A stretch of 44,044 nucleotides of DNA, from the IMG/VR virus record IMGVR_UViG_3300042691_033264, positions 1 to 44,044 of that record. One strand, 5' to 3'. Origin of the DNA: a virus. Position 1 is the stretch's first letter. The number at the start of each line of letters is the position of its first letter. Below the pieces are notes generated by a model. That model was not told where the DNA came from. It saw only the letters and a list, made by a program, of their open reading frames with translations, and ran no database searches. Made by a program: the position numbers and the translations under genes. Below, one piece after another: positions 36,530 through 44,044 of this stretch.

Positions 36530-36537
36530 TATATATA
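36530..36537 (+). promoter_or_regulatory. Variant late-type box TATATATA
   Basis: TTATATATAC at 36529-36538, 21 bases before the ATG at 36559. The same ten bases occur at 39382-39391 before another gene at similar spacing. It is placed where TATTTATA stands elsewhere, but simple AT runs are common here, so confidence is low. Confidence 0.35.
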
Positions 36538-36558
36538 CAAAAACAAAAACAATAATTT

Positions 36559-36954
36559 ATGGCAGAATTAGATAAAATTCCACAAAAAACTTCAGTTGAT
36601 ATTGAAACTGTACAATTGGATGAATCTGTTGTTGAAAACGTTAAAAAATTAAATAACGATATTTCAACAGTTATTCAAAGATTTGGAGAAATTTATATCA
36701 GAAGAAATGAACTTCAGGCTGATTTAAAAAGATTGGATGACTTGCAAATTCAATTTGATGATGAATTCGCTGCTAAAAATGCAGAATTGAGAGATGTGTT
36801 GGATGCGATAGATGATAAATACCCACAGGGTAGAATAAACTTGGCAGATGGTACTATTATGTATCAGCCTGGTGCACCAACTAGAAAGCAAATGCAGACT
36901 CAACAACAGCAGCAACCTCAGCAACCATCATCAATGAAAGTGGTAAAAGAGTAA
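36559..36954 (+). CDS. Small coiled-coil protein with Gln-rich tail, paralogue of the 32513 gene
   Basis: 131 residues. Residues 25-90 form a coiled coil (NDISTVIQRFGEIYIRRNEL). It is followed by DAIDDKYPQGRINLADGTIM, the same YP-G-x-(D/N)L-x-DGT-Y motif that ends the 32513 product. An extra C-terminal tail is Gln/Pro-rich (KQMQTQQQQQPQQPSS), encoded by CAA/CAG runs that may be slippage-prone. It is transcribed after the sugar operon and before the nucleotidyltransferase fusion. Function unknown. Similarity suggests a duplication of a fibre- or virion-associated coiled coil. Confidence 0.75.
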   Translation: MAELDKIPQKTSVDIETVQLDESVVENVKKLNNDISTVIQRFGEIYIRRNELQADLKRLDDLQIQFDDEFAAKNAELRDVLDAIDDKYPQGRINLADGTIMYQPGAPTRKQMQTQQQQQPQQPSSMKVVKE

Positions 36955-36960
36955 TCCTAA

Positions 36961-36968
36961 TATTTATA
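36961..36968 (+). promoter_or_regulatory. Late-promoter-like box TATTTATA
   Basis: TATTTATA ends 16 bases before the ATG at 36985. It begins 6 bases after the previous stop codon, in a 30-base gap that holds little else. Confidence 0.55.
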
Positions 36969-36984
36969 TAGTATAGAAAACTAT

Positions 36985-39357
36985 ATGAAAGGATTAGCAA
37001 AATTTTTAGTAGAAACAATATTGGGAGAAGCGGACCAAATGGACAAAGTAGTTGTTGTCTATTCTGGCCGCTTTCAACCTTTTCATAAGGGTCATTACGC
37101 AACATATGACCATTTGATTAAGAAGTTCGGAAAGGATAATGTATATATAGGAACTTCAGATGTAACCGATTCGAATAAATCTCCATTTGGGTTTAAGGAA
37201 AAGAAAGCTATAATGCAAAAGATGTTTGGTATCCCATCAAACAAAATCTTTAATGTACGAAACCCATACGCCCCAGAAGAAATATTAAATAAATTTAATT
37301 CAGATACAACTGGTTTTATAACTGTTGTAGGTGAAAAGGATTCATCACGTTTAGGTGGTAAATACTTCACTCCATATAAAGGTAAAGTAACTGAACCTTA
37401 TTTGGATAGAGGATATGTTTACGCAGCACCTTCACAACCAAATCCTATTAGTGGAACGGATGTTCGTTATTGGTTAAGTAGTGGAAGTGAGGCTGAAAGA
37501 AAAAAGAATTTTACAAAAGCATATCCAAAGTTTGATGACCAAATATTCAAAATGATTACTCTTAAATTGAAGAAATTAAAAGAGTGTATTAACGAAGAAA
37601 TCAAATTGAATGTAAAAGTTGGTGACCAAATTCTAATGGGTAAATTTAAGAACAAAAAAGTTGTTGTTAAATCCATAGGTAAAGATGAGTGGGGAATGCC
37701 AACAATCAATGGTAAGAAAGCTGTAACATTTCGAATTCCTAAAAAAGATATTAAAGAAGGATTGGGTGGTGGAGCTGGTGTTGGTTTAAGTTTAGCTGGT
37801 GGATATATAAATGGTGCACCAAATCCAAAAGATGTTAAGAAATTAAAATCAAAGTTGGATAAAGATGGTAGTGAAGAATACCAACCAGTAAAAGAAGACC
37901 AAATACCTGGCGGATTGGCAAAGGGAAAAACCCTAATTGATTTGGCTAAGAAGTGGGATAGTAAAGGATACTATGACCCAAAACAATATGCAGCAGAATA
38001 TATTAAACCTAAATTAATGAAAGGTATTAAGGTTGAAATGGAACACACAACTGATGTTCGTATTGCAACTGAAATAGCTATGGACCATTTGTGGGAAGAT
38101 ATTAACTATTATGATAAATTAGCTAAAATAGAAAAACCAACAAACGAAGGTTTAATTTTAGAAGGTGGAGCTTATGGACATATGGCACATCCATTTGATA
38201 TTGAAATGGGTTTAACATTTGGTGACCTTAAACAAATTGTAGTAAGAGCACTAAATGGTGATTTGGAATTGGCAAGAGAGAAGACTGATGGGCAAGCATT
38301 AGCAGTTAGTTGGGTAAATGGTAGATTAGTTGCAGCTCGTAACAAATCACACCTTAAAAACAAAGGAGCTGGTGCTATGACAATAGGACAGGTAGCAGAT
38401 AAGTTTGCTGGTAGAGGTGGATTGACTGATGCATATAATTTTGCTATGAGTGACCTTTCAAAGGCAATAGGAGCACTTTCTGAGCCACAAAGAAAAATGA
38501 TATTCAAAGGTGGTAGTTGTTTTATGAATTTGGAAGTAATATATCCAACTTCGGTAAATGTAATTCCATATGGACAACCATTATTAGTATTTCACGGAAC
38601 TTTTGAATATGATAACGAAGGAAATGTAATTGGTGAAAATCAACAAGCAGCTAGAATATTGGCTGGTATGATTAAGCAAGTAAATGGACATGTTCAATCT
38701 AAATACACAATTCAAGGACCACCAATACAAAAACTTCCTAAATCAGAGCATCTTGCTAAGTTACAAGGAAAATATATTTCTATGATTAGTAAACTACAAT
38801 CAGAATTTGGATTATCCGATTCTGATGGTGTAGCTGATTATCATCAGGCTTGGTGGACTAAGTTTGTAGAAAAAGGTGCAAAGAAATTAGATACACAAGA
38901 AAAAATAGGATTGGTTAAAAGATGGGCTTTTGGTGATAAATCATTCCGTATTAATACAATCCAAGATGCAAAATTAAAAGCTTGGGCTGAGCAAACCGAT
39001 AAACAAGACCAACAAAAGATTTCAAAACAAAATCTAATGAAGTTTGAAGAAATATTCTTAGGAGTTGGTGCAGATGTTTTATCATTTATGAGTTCGGTAT
39101 TAACAGCAAATCCAGAATCGGCTAAACGCCAAATGGTTAGTAGACTTGAATCTTCAATACAACAAGTAAAAGCAAGTGGTGACCCCAAAAAGATTGCAAA
39201 ACTTAAATTAGAATTGGAAAGATTAAATGCTTTGGGTGGATTTGATAAAATAGTACCAAATGAAGGTATTGTGTTTGTATATGGTGGAAACACTTACAAA
39301 TTAACCGGCGCATTTGCTCCGTTAAATCAGATTTTGGGTATATTCTTTGAAAAGTAA
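36985..39357 (+). CDS. NadM-like nucleotidyltransferase fused to a ligase-like adenylation domain
   Basis: 790 residues. Residues 20-200 are a nucleotidyltransferase of the NadM/cytidylyltransferase type: YSGRFQPFHKGHY with H34-K-G-H37, SGTDVRYWL (156-164) in place of the usual ISSTxxR. Residues 205-262 are a small basic beta module (VKVGDQILMGKFKNKKVVVK). About 300-385 are helical (EHTTDVRIATEIAMDHLWED). From about 395 to the end there are polynucleotide-ligase-like motifs in order: K433-T-D-G (motif I), CFMNLEVIYP (512-521, possible III), EGIVFVY (760-766, IV) and YKLTG (771-775, V). The arrangement suggests nucleotidyl transfer on both ends, and covalent lysyl-AMP chemistry in the second half. 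Substrate is unknown. Related proteins occur near head genes of marine T4-like phages (recollection, not checked). Confidence 0.72.
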   Translation: MKGLAKFLVETILGEADQMDKVVVVYSGRFQPFHKGHYATYDHLIKKFGKDNVYIGTSDVTDSNKSPFGFKEKKAIMQKMFGIPSNKIFNVRNPYAPEEILNKFNSDTTGFITVVGEKDSSRLGGKYFTPYKGKVTEPYLDRGYVYAAPSQPNPISGTDVRYWLSSGSEAERKKNFTKAYPKFDDQIFKMITLKLKKLKECINEEIKLNVKVGDQILMGKFKNKKVVVKSIGKDEWGMPTINGKKAVTFRIPKKDIKEGLGGGAGVGLSLAGGYINGAPNPKDVKKLKSKLDKDGSEEYQPVKEDQIPGGLAKGKTLIDLAKKWDSKGYYDPKQYAAEYIKPKLMKGIKVEMEHTTDVRIATEIAMDHLWEDINYYDKLAKIEKPTNEGLILEGGAYGHMAHPFDIEMGLTFGDLKQIVVRALNGDLELAREKTDGQALAVSWVNGRLVAARNKSHLKNKGAGAMTIGQVADKFAGRGGLTDAYNFAMSDLSKAIGALSEPQRKMIFKGGSCFMNLEVIYPTSVNVIPYGQPLLVFHGTFEYDNEGNVIGENQQAARILAGMIKQVNGHVQSKYTIQGPPIQKLPKSEHLAKLQGKYISMISKLQSEFGLSDSDGVADYHQAWWTKFVEKGAKKLDTQEKIGLVKRWAFGDKSFRINTIQDAKLKAWAEQTDKQDQQKISKQNLMKFEEIFLGVGADVLSFMSSVLTANPESAKRQMVSRLESSIQQVKASGDPKKIAKLKLELERLNALGGFDKIVPNEGIVFVYGGNTYKLTGAFAPLNQILGIFFEK

Positions 39358-39382
39358 TTGTTTTATTTAATTTTGATATACT

Positions 39383-39390
39383 TATATATA
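39383..39390 (+). promoter_or_regulatory. Variant late-type box TATATATA
   Basis: TTATATATAC at 39382-39391, 18 bases before the ATG at 39410, identical over ten bases to the box at 36529. The 52-base gap shows no host-type promoter. Confidence 0.35.
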
Positions 39391-39409
39391 CGAATATATT
39401 AAGTATAAT

Positions 39410-40102
39410 ATGGCAAAAGAATTCAATAAGAAATTTATGCATCCAACTCGTAGAAAGTTGGTAGATATGGTATTGCATGGTAAGGAATATGATAAAGACA
39501 CCCAAATATCATTTGCAAACGCTGATTCAGTAAGAGAAAACAATCGTAAAAAGGAAATAGGAGAAATTTGGACTGATTCTCAGGGTAAAACTTGGGAGCA
39601 AAAAGAATATGGTAAAATTAGAATTAATGAACATTCTGAAACCATGGCTGATGTAAGAGCTTATTTAGACAAATTAAATAGTTGTTCATCGCAAGATTGT
39701 AATACAATAAAACTTAGTAGAGCAGATAAAAAATTAATATCTAAAACTGGATTTTGTGCAACATGTTTGGCAAAAAAAGAATTGGTTATTAAATTAGATG
39801 GTTTATGGGAAGCATATGAAGATTATAAAATATATTCTAATATGATTTCATATGGTAAAGAAGTTGTGGCTCAATTTCAGCAAGCTTACAACGATGCAAA
39901 GCAAGAATATGAGGTAGTTCAAGAAGATGGTAAACTTGAAAAATGGGCTATGGAAAGAGATGTTGATGAATTAAAAGCAGAAATACTTTCTGATATTACT
40001 AGATTTGAAGAAGAAATAGAACTTGCTAAAAAATTAAGAAATGAGGCTTGGGAAAAATTAAAAGATAAAGGTTACGATTTAGTAAAAGCACCGATAGATT
40101 AA
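39410..40102 (+). CDS. Zinc-knuckle, coiled-coil protein in the small-terminase position
   Basis: 230 residues. Residues 1-80 are basic and include EIWTDSQGKTWEQKEYGKIR. Residues 92-120 hold a probable zinc site with two Cys pairs, C-SSQD-C and C-AT-C, separated by about 20 residues (TIKLSRADKKLISKTGF). Residues 125-230 are helical and end in a coiled coil. It ends 2 bases before the large terminase, where T4 has gp16, so it may be the DNA-recognition subunit. But gp16 is a ring-forming helical protein without a zinc site, so homology is not evident. Function is inferred from position only. Confidence 0.65.
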   Translation: MAKEFNKKFMHPTRRKLVDMVLHGKEYDKDTQISFANADSVRENNRKKEIGEIWTDSQGKTWEQKEYGKIRINEHSETMADVRAYLDKLNSCSSQDCNTIKLSRADKKLISKTGFCATCLAKKELVIKLDGLWEAYEDYKIYSNMISYGKEVVAQFQQAYNDAKQEYEVVQEDGKLEKWAMERDVDELKAEILSDITRFEEEIELAKKLRNEAWEKLKDKGYDLVKAPID

Positions 40103-40104
40103 TT

Positions 40105-41706
40105 ATGGCTACGGCAACTGGAATAACACAAAAGAAATCCCTAAAGGAGATTATTGCAGAAGAATACAAAAAGTGTGCGGTAGACCCGATTCACTTTATG
40201 AAAAAATATTGTATGATTCAGCATCCGGTGAGAGGTAAGATACCTTTTCACTTATTTCCATTTCAGGAAAAAACTCTAACACAATTTGCAAATAATAGAT
40301 TTAATATAGTATTGAAATCACGTCAAACTGGTATCTCAACCTTATCGGCTGGATACGCACTTTGGAAAATGATATTCAATTCGGACTTTAATGTATTGGT
40401 TATTGCAACAAAGCAAGATGTGGCCAAAAACTTAGTAACAAAAGTAAGGGTAATGCATGAATTACTTCCTTCTTGGTTAAAAGGTGGTTCTTTGGAAGAT
40501 AACAAACTTTCACTTCGTTTACAGAATGGTTCTCAAATTAAAGCGATTGCATCTTCACCTGATGCAGGACGTTCTGAAGCACTTTCCTTACTTATATTTG
40601 ATGAGGCTGCGTTCATTGATGATATTGATGAGATATGGGTAGCGGCTCAATCAACTCTATCTACGGGTGGTAGTTGTATTGCACTTTCTACTCCGAATGG
40701 TGTGGGTAATTGGTTTCATAAAACTTGGTTAGGTGCTGAAGAAGGACAAAATCCATTCAATACAATCAGATTACACTGGACAGTTCACCCTGAAAGAGGG
40801 CAGCAATGGAGAGATGAGCAGGAAAAACTATTAGGACAAAAGAAAGCAGCACAAGAGTGTGATTGTGACTTCGTATCTTCTGGTGATACAGTTATTGACC
40901 CAGAATTATTAATGTTCTATAAAGAATCATATTGCCAAGAACCTTTAGAAAGAACTGGATTTGATGGAAACCTTTGGAGATGGGAATATCCAACGCCAGG
41001 TGGTTCTTATATGGTAATTGCCGATGTGGCCAGAGGAGATGGTTCGGACTATTCCGCCGCTCACGTTATGGAAATAAACACTTGTACACAGGTTGCAGAA
41101 TACAAAGGAAAGGTGGATACTAAGGATTTTGGAAACTTCTTAGTAGAATTATCCACACAATATAATGATGCTTTACTTGTAATAGAGAATGCAAACATTG
41201 GCTGGGCAGCTATTCAGCAAGTAATAGATAGAGGATATAAAAACTTATTCTACATGAGTAAGGATTTAAAGTATGTAGATGTTGAAAACCAAATGAGAAA
41301 TAAATATCGTGCCGATGAAAGGGGCATGGTAGCTGGATTCTCAACTACTTCTAAGACTAGACCATTGATTGTATCTAAGTTAGATGAATATTTTAGAGAA
41401 AAAGCGGTAACTGTTCGTTCTAATCGTTTGATAGATGAATTGTTTACTTTTATCTTTATGAATGGTAGAGCAGAAGCTATGAAGGGTTATAACGATGACT
41501 TAGTGATGGCATTTTGTATTGGATTGTGGGTAAGAGATACCGCACTTCGTTTAAGACAAGAAGGTATAGACCTTACAAAGAGGGCGTTGGGCGGCATTTC
41601 ATCAAATCAACAATACAGTGGAGTTTATGGACCTTCAGATAGAAATGATAATCCTTGGAAGATGAGAATTGGTGATGATTTTGAAGATTTAACTCAATGG
41701 TTATAA
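40105..41706 (+). CDS. 17: Large terminase subunit, T4 gp17-like
   Basis: 533 residues (T4 gp17 has 610). ATPase: Walker A-like KSRQTGIST (71-79), Walker B LLIFDEA (162-168), coupling motif STPNG (195-199). Nuclease (RNase H-like): D307 in IADVARGDGSDYS, E361 in LLVIENANIGW and the Asp pair 464/465 in YNDDLVMAF. It packages DNA into the prohead through the portal and cuts concatemers in headful fashion. Motif order and spacing are intact. Start ATG at 40105 follows the upstream stop by 2 bases. It is followed by a promoter-like gap and the portal gene, whereas T4 has sheath and tube genes in between. Confidence 0.96.
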   Translation: MATATGITQKKSLKEIIAEEYKKCAVDPIHFMKKYCMIQHPVRGKIPFHLFPFQEKTLTQFANNRFNIVLKSRQTGISTLSAGYALWKMIFNSDFNVLVIATKQDVAKNLVTKVRVMHELLPSWLKGGSLEDNKLSLRLQNGSQIKAIASSPDAGRSEALSLLIFDEAAFIDDIDEIWVAAQSTLSTGGSCIALSTPNGVGNWFHKTWLGAEEGQNPFNTIRLHWTVHPERGQQWRDEQEKLLGQKKAAQECDCDFVSSGDTVIDPELLMFYKESYCQEPLERTGFDGNLWRWEYPTPGGSYMVIADVARGDGSDYSAAHVMEINTCTQVAEYKGKVDTKDFGNFLVELSTQYNDALLVIENANIGWAAIQQVIDRGYKNLFYMSKDLKYVDVENQMRNKYRADERGMVAGFSTTSKTRPLIVSKLDEYFREKAVTVRSNRLIDELFTFIFMNGRAEAMKGYNDDLVMAFCIGLWVRDTALRLRQEGIDLTKRALGGISSNQQYSGVYGPSDRNDNPWKMRIGDDFEDLTQWL

Positions 41707-41732
41707 AATGTAGGTGTTTTGATAATTATTGA

Positions 41733-41767
41733 TATTTATGGTATATGTCAAAATACAAAAAGGAGAC
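41733..41767 (+). promoter_or_regulatory. Late-type box and an unusual Shine-Dalgarno that sets the 41773 start
   Basis: TATTTATG at 41733-41740 is a one-base variant of the late box. AAGGAGACC around 41760-41768 is a good Shine-Dalgarno, ending about 5 bases before the ATG at 41773. It is the only clear Shine-Dalgarno I noticed in front of a gene here. It fixes the start 18 codons inside the longest frame (41719). Confidence 0.65.
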
Positions 41768-41772
41768 CAAAA

Positions 41773-42210
41773 ATGATTAAATTAACAAATATCTTAAAAG
41801 AAGATGAATACATAGATAAAGCGTATTCAAAAGGAGATACTCCGGCTGATAATCCAATTGATGATTATGATGAATTGGATGTAGAGCAAGAAGATATGGA
41901 TGATTTTATAGCATATCTTAAATCTTACTCTCAATCTTTGGATGAAGCTGGATGTAATTGTGTTTATGAAGCTGAATACCAAGGTAGAGAAGTTAAATTA
42001 GGTAAGCCAATGGCAGGTGACGTAAAGAAGTTTAAAGTTTACGTTAAAAATCCTAAAACTGGTAAAGTAATTAAAGTAAACTTTGGACAGAAAGGGGTAA
42101 AAATTAAGAAAAATAATCCTGGTAGAAGGGCTAATTTTAGAGCAAGACACAATTGTGATAATCCTGGTCCAAGAACCAAAGCAAGATATTGGTCTTGTAG
42201 AAAATGGTAA
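41773..42210 (+). CDS. Small basic head-region protein with FRARHNCD...ARYWSCR tail
   Basis: 145 residues from the ATG at 41773, preferred over 41719 because of the AGGAG just upstream and because 41719-41772 carries the promoter-like box. Residues 1-55 are acidic (DELDVEQEDMDDFIAYLKSY). Residues 70-100 are a basic beta segment (KFKVYVKNPKTGKVIKVNFG). Residues 110-145 end with FRARHNCDNPGPRTKARYWS followed by CRKW, a Cys/His/Trp-containing tail that I associate with head-region proteins of marine T4-like phages. The N-terminal MIKLTNILKE resembles the capsid-core/prohead-targeting starts of such phages. Its place between terminase and portal suggests a prohead core or DNA-contact role, unproven. 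Confidence 0.7.
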   Translation: MIKLTNILKEDEYIDKAYSKGDTPADNPIDDYDELDVEQEDMDDFIAYLKSYSQSLDEAGCNCVYEAEYQGREVKLGKPMAGDVKKFKVYVKNPKTGKVIKVNFGQKGVKIKKNNPGRRANFRARHNCDNPGPRTKARYWSCRKW

Positions 42211-42218
42211 AATAAATT

Positions 42219-43997
42219 ATGGCAGAAGAACAAAATGTAGATGATAGAAGTTTCTTTGGGAGACTTAAAAAATTATTTTCAACAAATGCTATTGTAACCA
42301 TTGATAAAGATGGTAAACGTAGGGTAGTTGATGTTGAAGATAGACAAGCTAATACCAACTTTGTAAATCTAAGAGATAGATATACAAAATTACAACGTTC
42401 ATACTTTGAAACTCATCAGGGTGCGCAATCAATGGCATACCATCAAGTTCGTAGAGAACTTTTTAGAGATTATGATGCTATGGATATGGACCCAATTATT
42501 GGTTCTGCTTTAGACATATATGCAGATGAGAGTACAACTAAGAACGAATATGGTGATGTACTTCAAATCAAATCCACAAATGAGAACGTAAGAGAAATAC
42601 TTCACAATCTATTCTATGATATAATGAATGTGGAGTTTAACTTATGGCCTTGGATTAGAAACTTAGTAAAATATGGTGATGCTTTCTTAGCATTGGAAAT
42701 TATGCCTGGCAAAGGTATCATCAACGTAGCACCACATTCAACATATAATGTAGAAAGATTGGAAGGTACTGACCCAAACAATCCTGATTATGTAAAGTAT
42801 AAGGTTGAATTAGACCGTTTTGGTAAAAAAGAATATGAGCAATATGAAATGGCTCACTTCAGAATGTTATCAGATACTAACTTCCTTCCTTATGGTAAAT
42901 CAATGATTGAAGGTGCAAGAAGAATTTGGAAACAATTATCTCTTATGGAAGATGCGATGTTAATCCATCGTATTATGAGAGCACCTGAAAAGAGAGTATT
43001 CAAAATAGATATAGGTAATATCCCACCGCAAGAAGTGGATAACTATATGCAAAAGATTATCAACAAAATGAAAAAAACTCCATTTGTTGATAAAAATACT
43101 GGTGATTACAATTTAAAATACAATATCCAAAACCTTACTGAAGATTTTTTCCTACCTGTTCGTGGTAGCGATAGTGGTACATCAATTGATAACTTACAAG
43201 GTTTAGACTACGCAGCAATTGAAGATATTGATTACCTAAAGAATAAATTATTTGCAGCACTAAGAGTTCCAAAAGCATATCTATCTTATGATGAGAATGT
43301 AAATGGTAAGGCTACATTGGCTGCAGAAGATGTTCGTTTTGCAAGAACTATTGAAAGGATTCAAAGAACAGTTGTTAGTGAATTGGCAAAAATTGCAGTA
43401 GTTCACTTAGCATCAAATGGTATTGAGGATTCGGAAATGACAAACTTTGAATTGAGTTTGACAAACGCTTCTACAATATATGAGCAAGAAAAAGTAAACT
43501 TATGGTCTGAAAAAGTAAGATTAGCATCTGACGCAAAAGCATTAAATATGTTATCATCTGATTGGGCTTATCATAATATCTTTGGATTATCACAAGATGA
43601 GATTGATATTGAGAGAGCTAAGGTAATCTTAGACCTAAAAGATAGATTCAGACATACTTCAATTGAACAGCAAGGACAAGACCCTGCCAATCCACCACAA
43701 CAACAAAATGTGGAAGAAGAAATCAGTAAATTAAAGACTGAAATTGAATTAAATAGAGGGGTTGGAAGGCCAAAAGAAGGAAACACTTATGGTAAAGATA
43801 AGCATCCATATGGTAGAGACCCATTAGGAGATAAGGAAAATCATAAAGAAAGAAAGAGAGAAGATAGAGTATTAAACACAAACGCTAAAAAGCTAGCAAG
43901 AGAATATATAAACGGAATTTCATCAAAAAAGAAGGTTTTATCTGAAAAATCAGGTATGCTTGATGAAAAAAACTTATTAGATGAATCTAAAATTTAA
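42219..43997 (+). CDS. 20: Portal vertex protein, T4 gp20-like
   Basis: 592 residues (T4 gp20 has 524). The gp20 family blocks are present: YFETHQGAQSMAYHQVRREL, DYDAMDMDPIIGSALDIYAD (about 84-103), FNLWPWIRNLVKYGDAFLAL (about 139-158), LPYGKSMIEGARRIWKQLSL, then LMEDAMLIHRIMRAPEKRVF and NLTEDFFLPVRGSDSGTSID (about 307-326). The C-terminal 110 residues are extended, Lys/Glu/Asn-rich and probably exposed (GRPKEGNTYGKDKHPYGRDP). The dodecamer forms the DNA entry ring, initiates prohead assembly and docks the terminase. Start ATG at 42219, 8 bases after the preceding stop. Confidence 0.95.
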   Translation: MAEEQNVDDRSFFGRLKKLFSTNAIVTIDKDGKRRVVDVEDRQANTNFVNLRDRYTKLQRSYFETHQGAQSMAYHQVRRELFRDYDAMDMDPIIGSALDIYADESTTKNEYGDVLQIKSTNENVREILHNLFYDIMNVEFNLWPWIRNLVKYGDAFLALEIMPGKGIINVAPHSTYNVERLEGTDPNNPDYVKYKVELDRFGKKEYEQYEMAHFRMLSDTNFLPYGKSMIEGARRIWKQLSLMEDAMLIHRIMRAPEKRVFKIDIGNIPPQEVDNYMQKIINKMKKTPFVDKNTGDYNLKYNIQNLTEDFFLPVRGSDSGTSIDNLQGLDYAAIEDIDYLKNKLFAALRVPKAYLSYDENVNGKATLAAEDVRFARTIERIQRTVVSELAKIAVVHLASNGIEDSEMTNFELSLTNASTIYEQEKVNLWSEKVRLASDAKALNMLSSDWAYHNIFGLSQDEIDIERAKVILDLKDRFRHTSIEQQGQDPANPPQQQNVEEEISKLKTEIELNRGVGRPKEGNTYGKDKHPYGRDPLGDKENHKERKREDRVLNTNAKKLAREYINGISSKKKVLSEKSGMLDEKNLLDESKI

Positions 43998-44015
43998 TAA
44001 AGAAAAATTTGTTTA

Positions 44016-44023
44016 TATTTATA
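44016..44023 (+). promoter_or_regulatory. Late-promoter-like box TATTTATA at the right edge
   Basis: TATTTATA in GTTTATATTTATATG, 18 bases after the portal stop. Its downstream gene lies beyond the window; by analogy with T4 this would be prohead core, protease or capsid genes. Confidence 0.5.
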
Positions 44024-44044
44024 TGTGTTAGTTTATAGGGTAGA

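Noticed and set aside
38844-39293. 149-residue reverse-strand open frame (and a 111-residue one at 38172-38507)
   Set aside because: Both lie wholly inside the well-supported 790-residue forward gene, and their translations look like shadow proteins without recognisable domains. No promoter is visible on that strand.
41719-41772. Upstream start of the small head protein at 41719
   Set aside because: The region holds the promoter-like TATTTATG and the Shine-Dalgarno. The ATG at 41773 is correctly spaced after AGGAG and gives the typical MIKLTNILKE start.

Overview
The window is one gene-dense segment of a large T4-like (contractile-tail) bacteriophage genome. Recognisable T4-type proteins are a gp5-like hub, gp25, gp6, primase gp61, a gp46/gp47 recombination nuclease, large terminase gp17 and portal gp20. 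The DNA is AT-rich. Nearly all starts lack a Shine-Dalgarno sequence and sit in A-rich leaders. Two promoters match the Bacteroidota primary-sigma form TTTG-N20-TAnnTTTG. Together these suggest a Bacteroidota (for example flavobacterial) host. That is inference, because no host gene is present. All genes but one run on the + strand, and after annotation no gene-free stretch exceeds about 90 bases. I saw no tRNA, CRISPR array, insertion sequence or reverse transcriptase.

Layout. 1-1016: the end of an unknown gene and an Ntn-hydrolase-like protein. 1068-19778: baseplate and tail block, with a gp5-like hub protein lacking lysozyme, two separate peptidoglycan hydrolases (M15 peptidase, GH19), gp25, gp6, a DNRLRE-like protein, a coiled-coil protein, a Pro-rich protein, a 1751-residue baseplate giant, and appendage proteins including a paralogous pair separated by a strong terminator. 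19812-20630: three small genes, one GIY-YIG/SegE-like. 20697-24775: replication and recombination genes (primase, then a single-chain Mre11-Rad50 fusion) behind a host-type promoter. 24765-24941 (minus strand): a 58-residue ribbon-helix-helix protein, the only reverse gene. 25029-32480: a 2483-residue fibre ending in a self-cleaving S74 chaperone. 32513-36954: two paralogous small coiled-coil genes bracketing a three-gene sugar operon. 36985-39357: a NadM-like nucleotidyltransferase fused to a ligase-like domain. 39410-43997: a packaging module (zinc protein, terminase, small head protein, portal).

The most interesting system is the operon at 32812-36523. It encodes a GT4/methyltransferase/GT25-like fusion, a TibC/Aah-type protein O-heptosyltransferase with its four-Cys finger, and an HldE-C-like heptose-phosphate nucleotidyltransferase. 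The genes are joined by TAATG overlaps and driven by a host-type promoter directly after the giant fibre. I infer a phage-encoded pathway that makes a nucleotide-heptose and O-glycosylates a protein, possibly the fibre.

Regulation appears two-tiered. Host-type promoters stand before the primase and the sugar operon. A TATTTATA box, the exact reverse complement of the T4 late box TATAAATA, stands a short distance before many structural genes.
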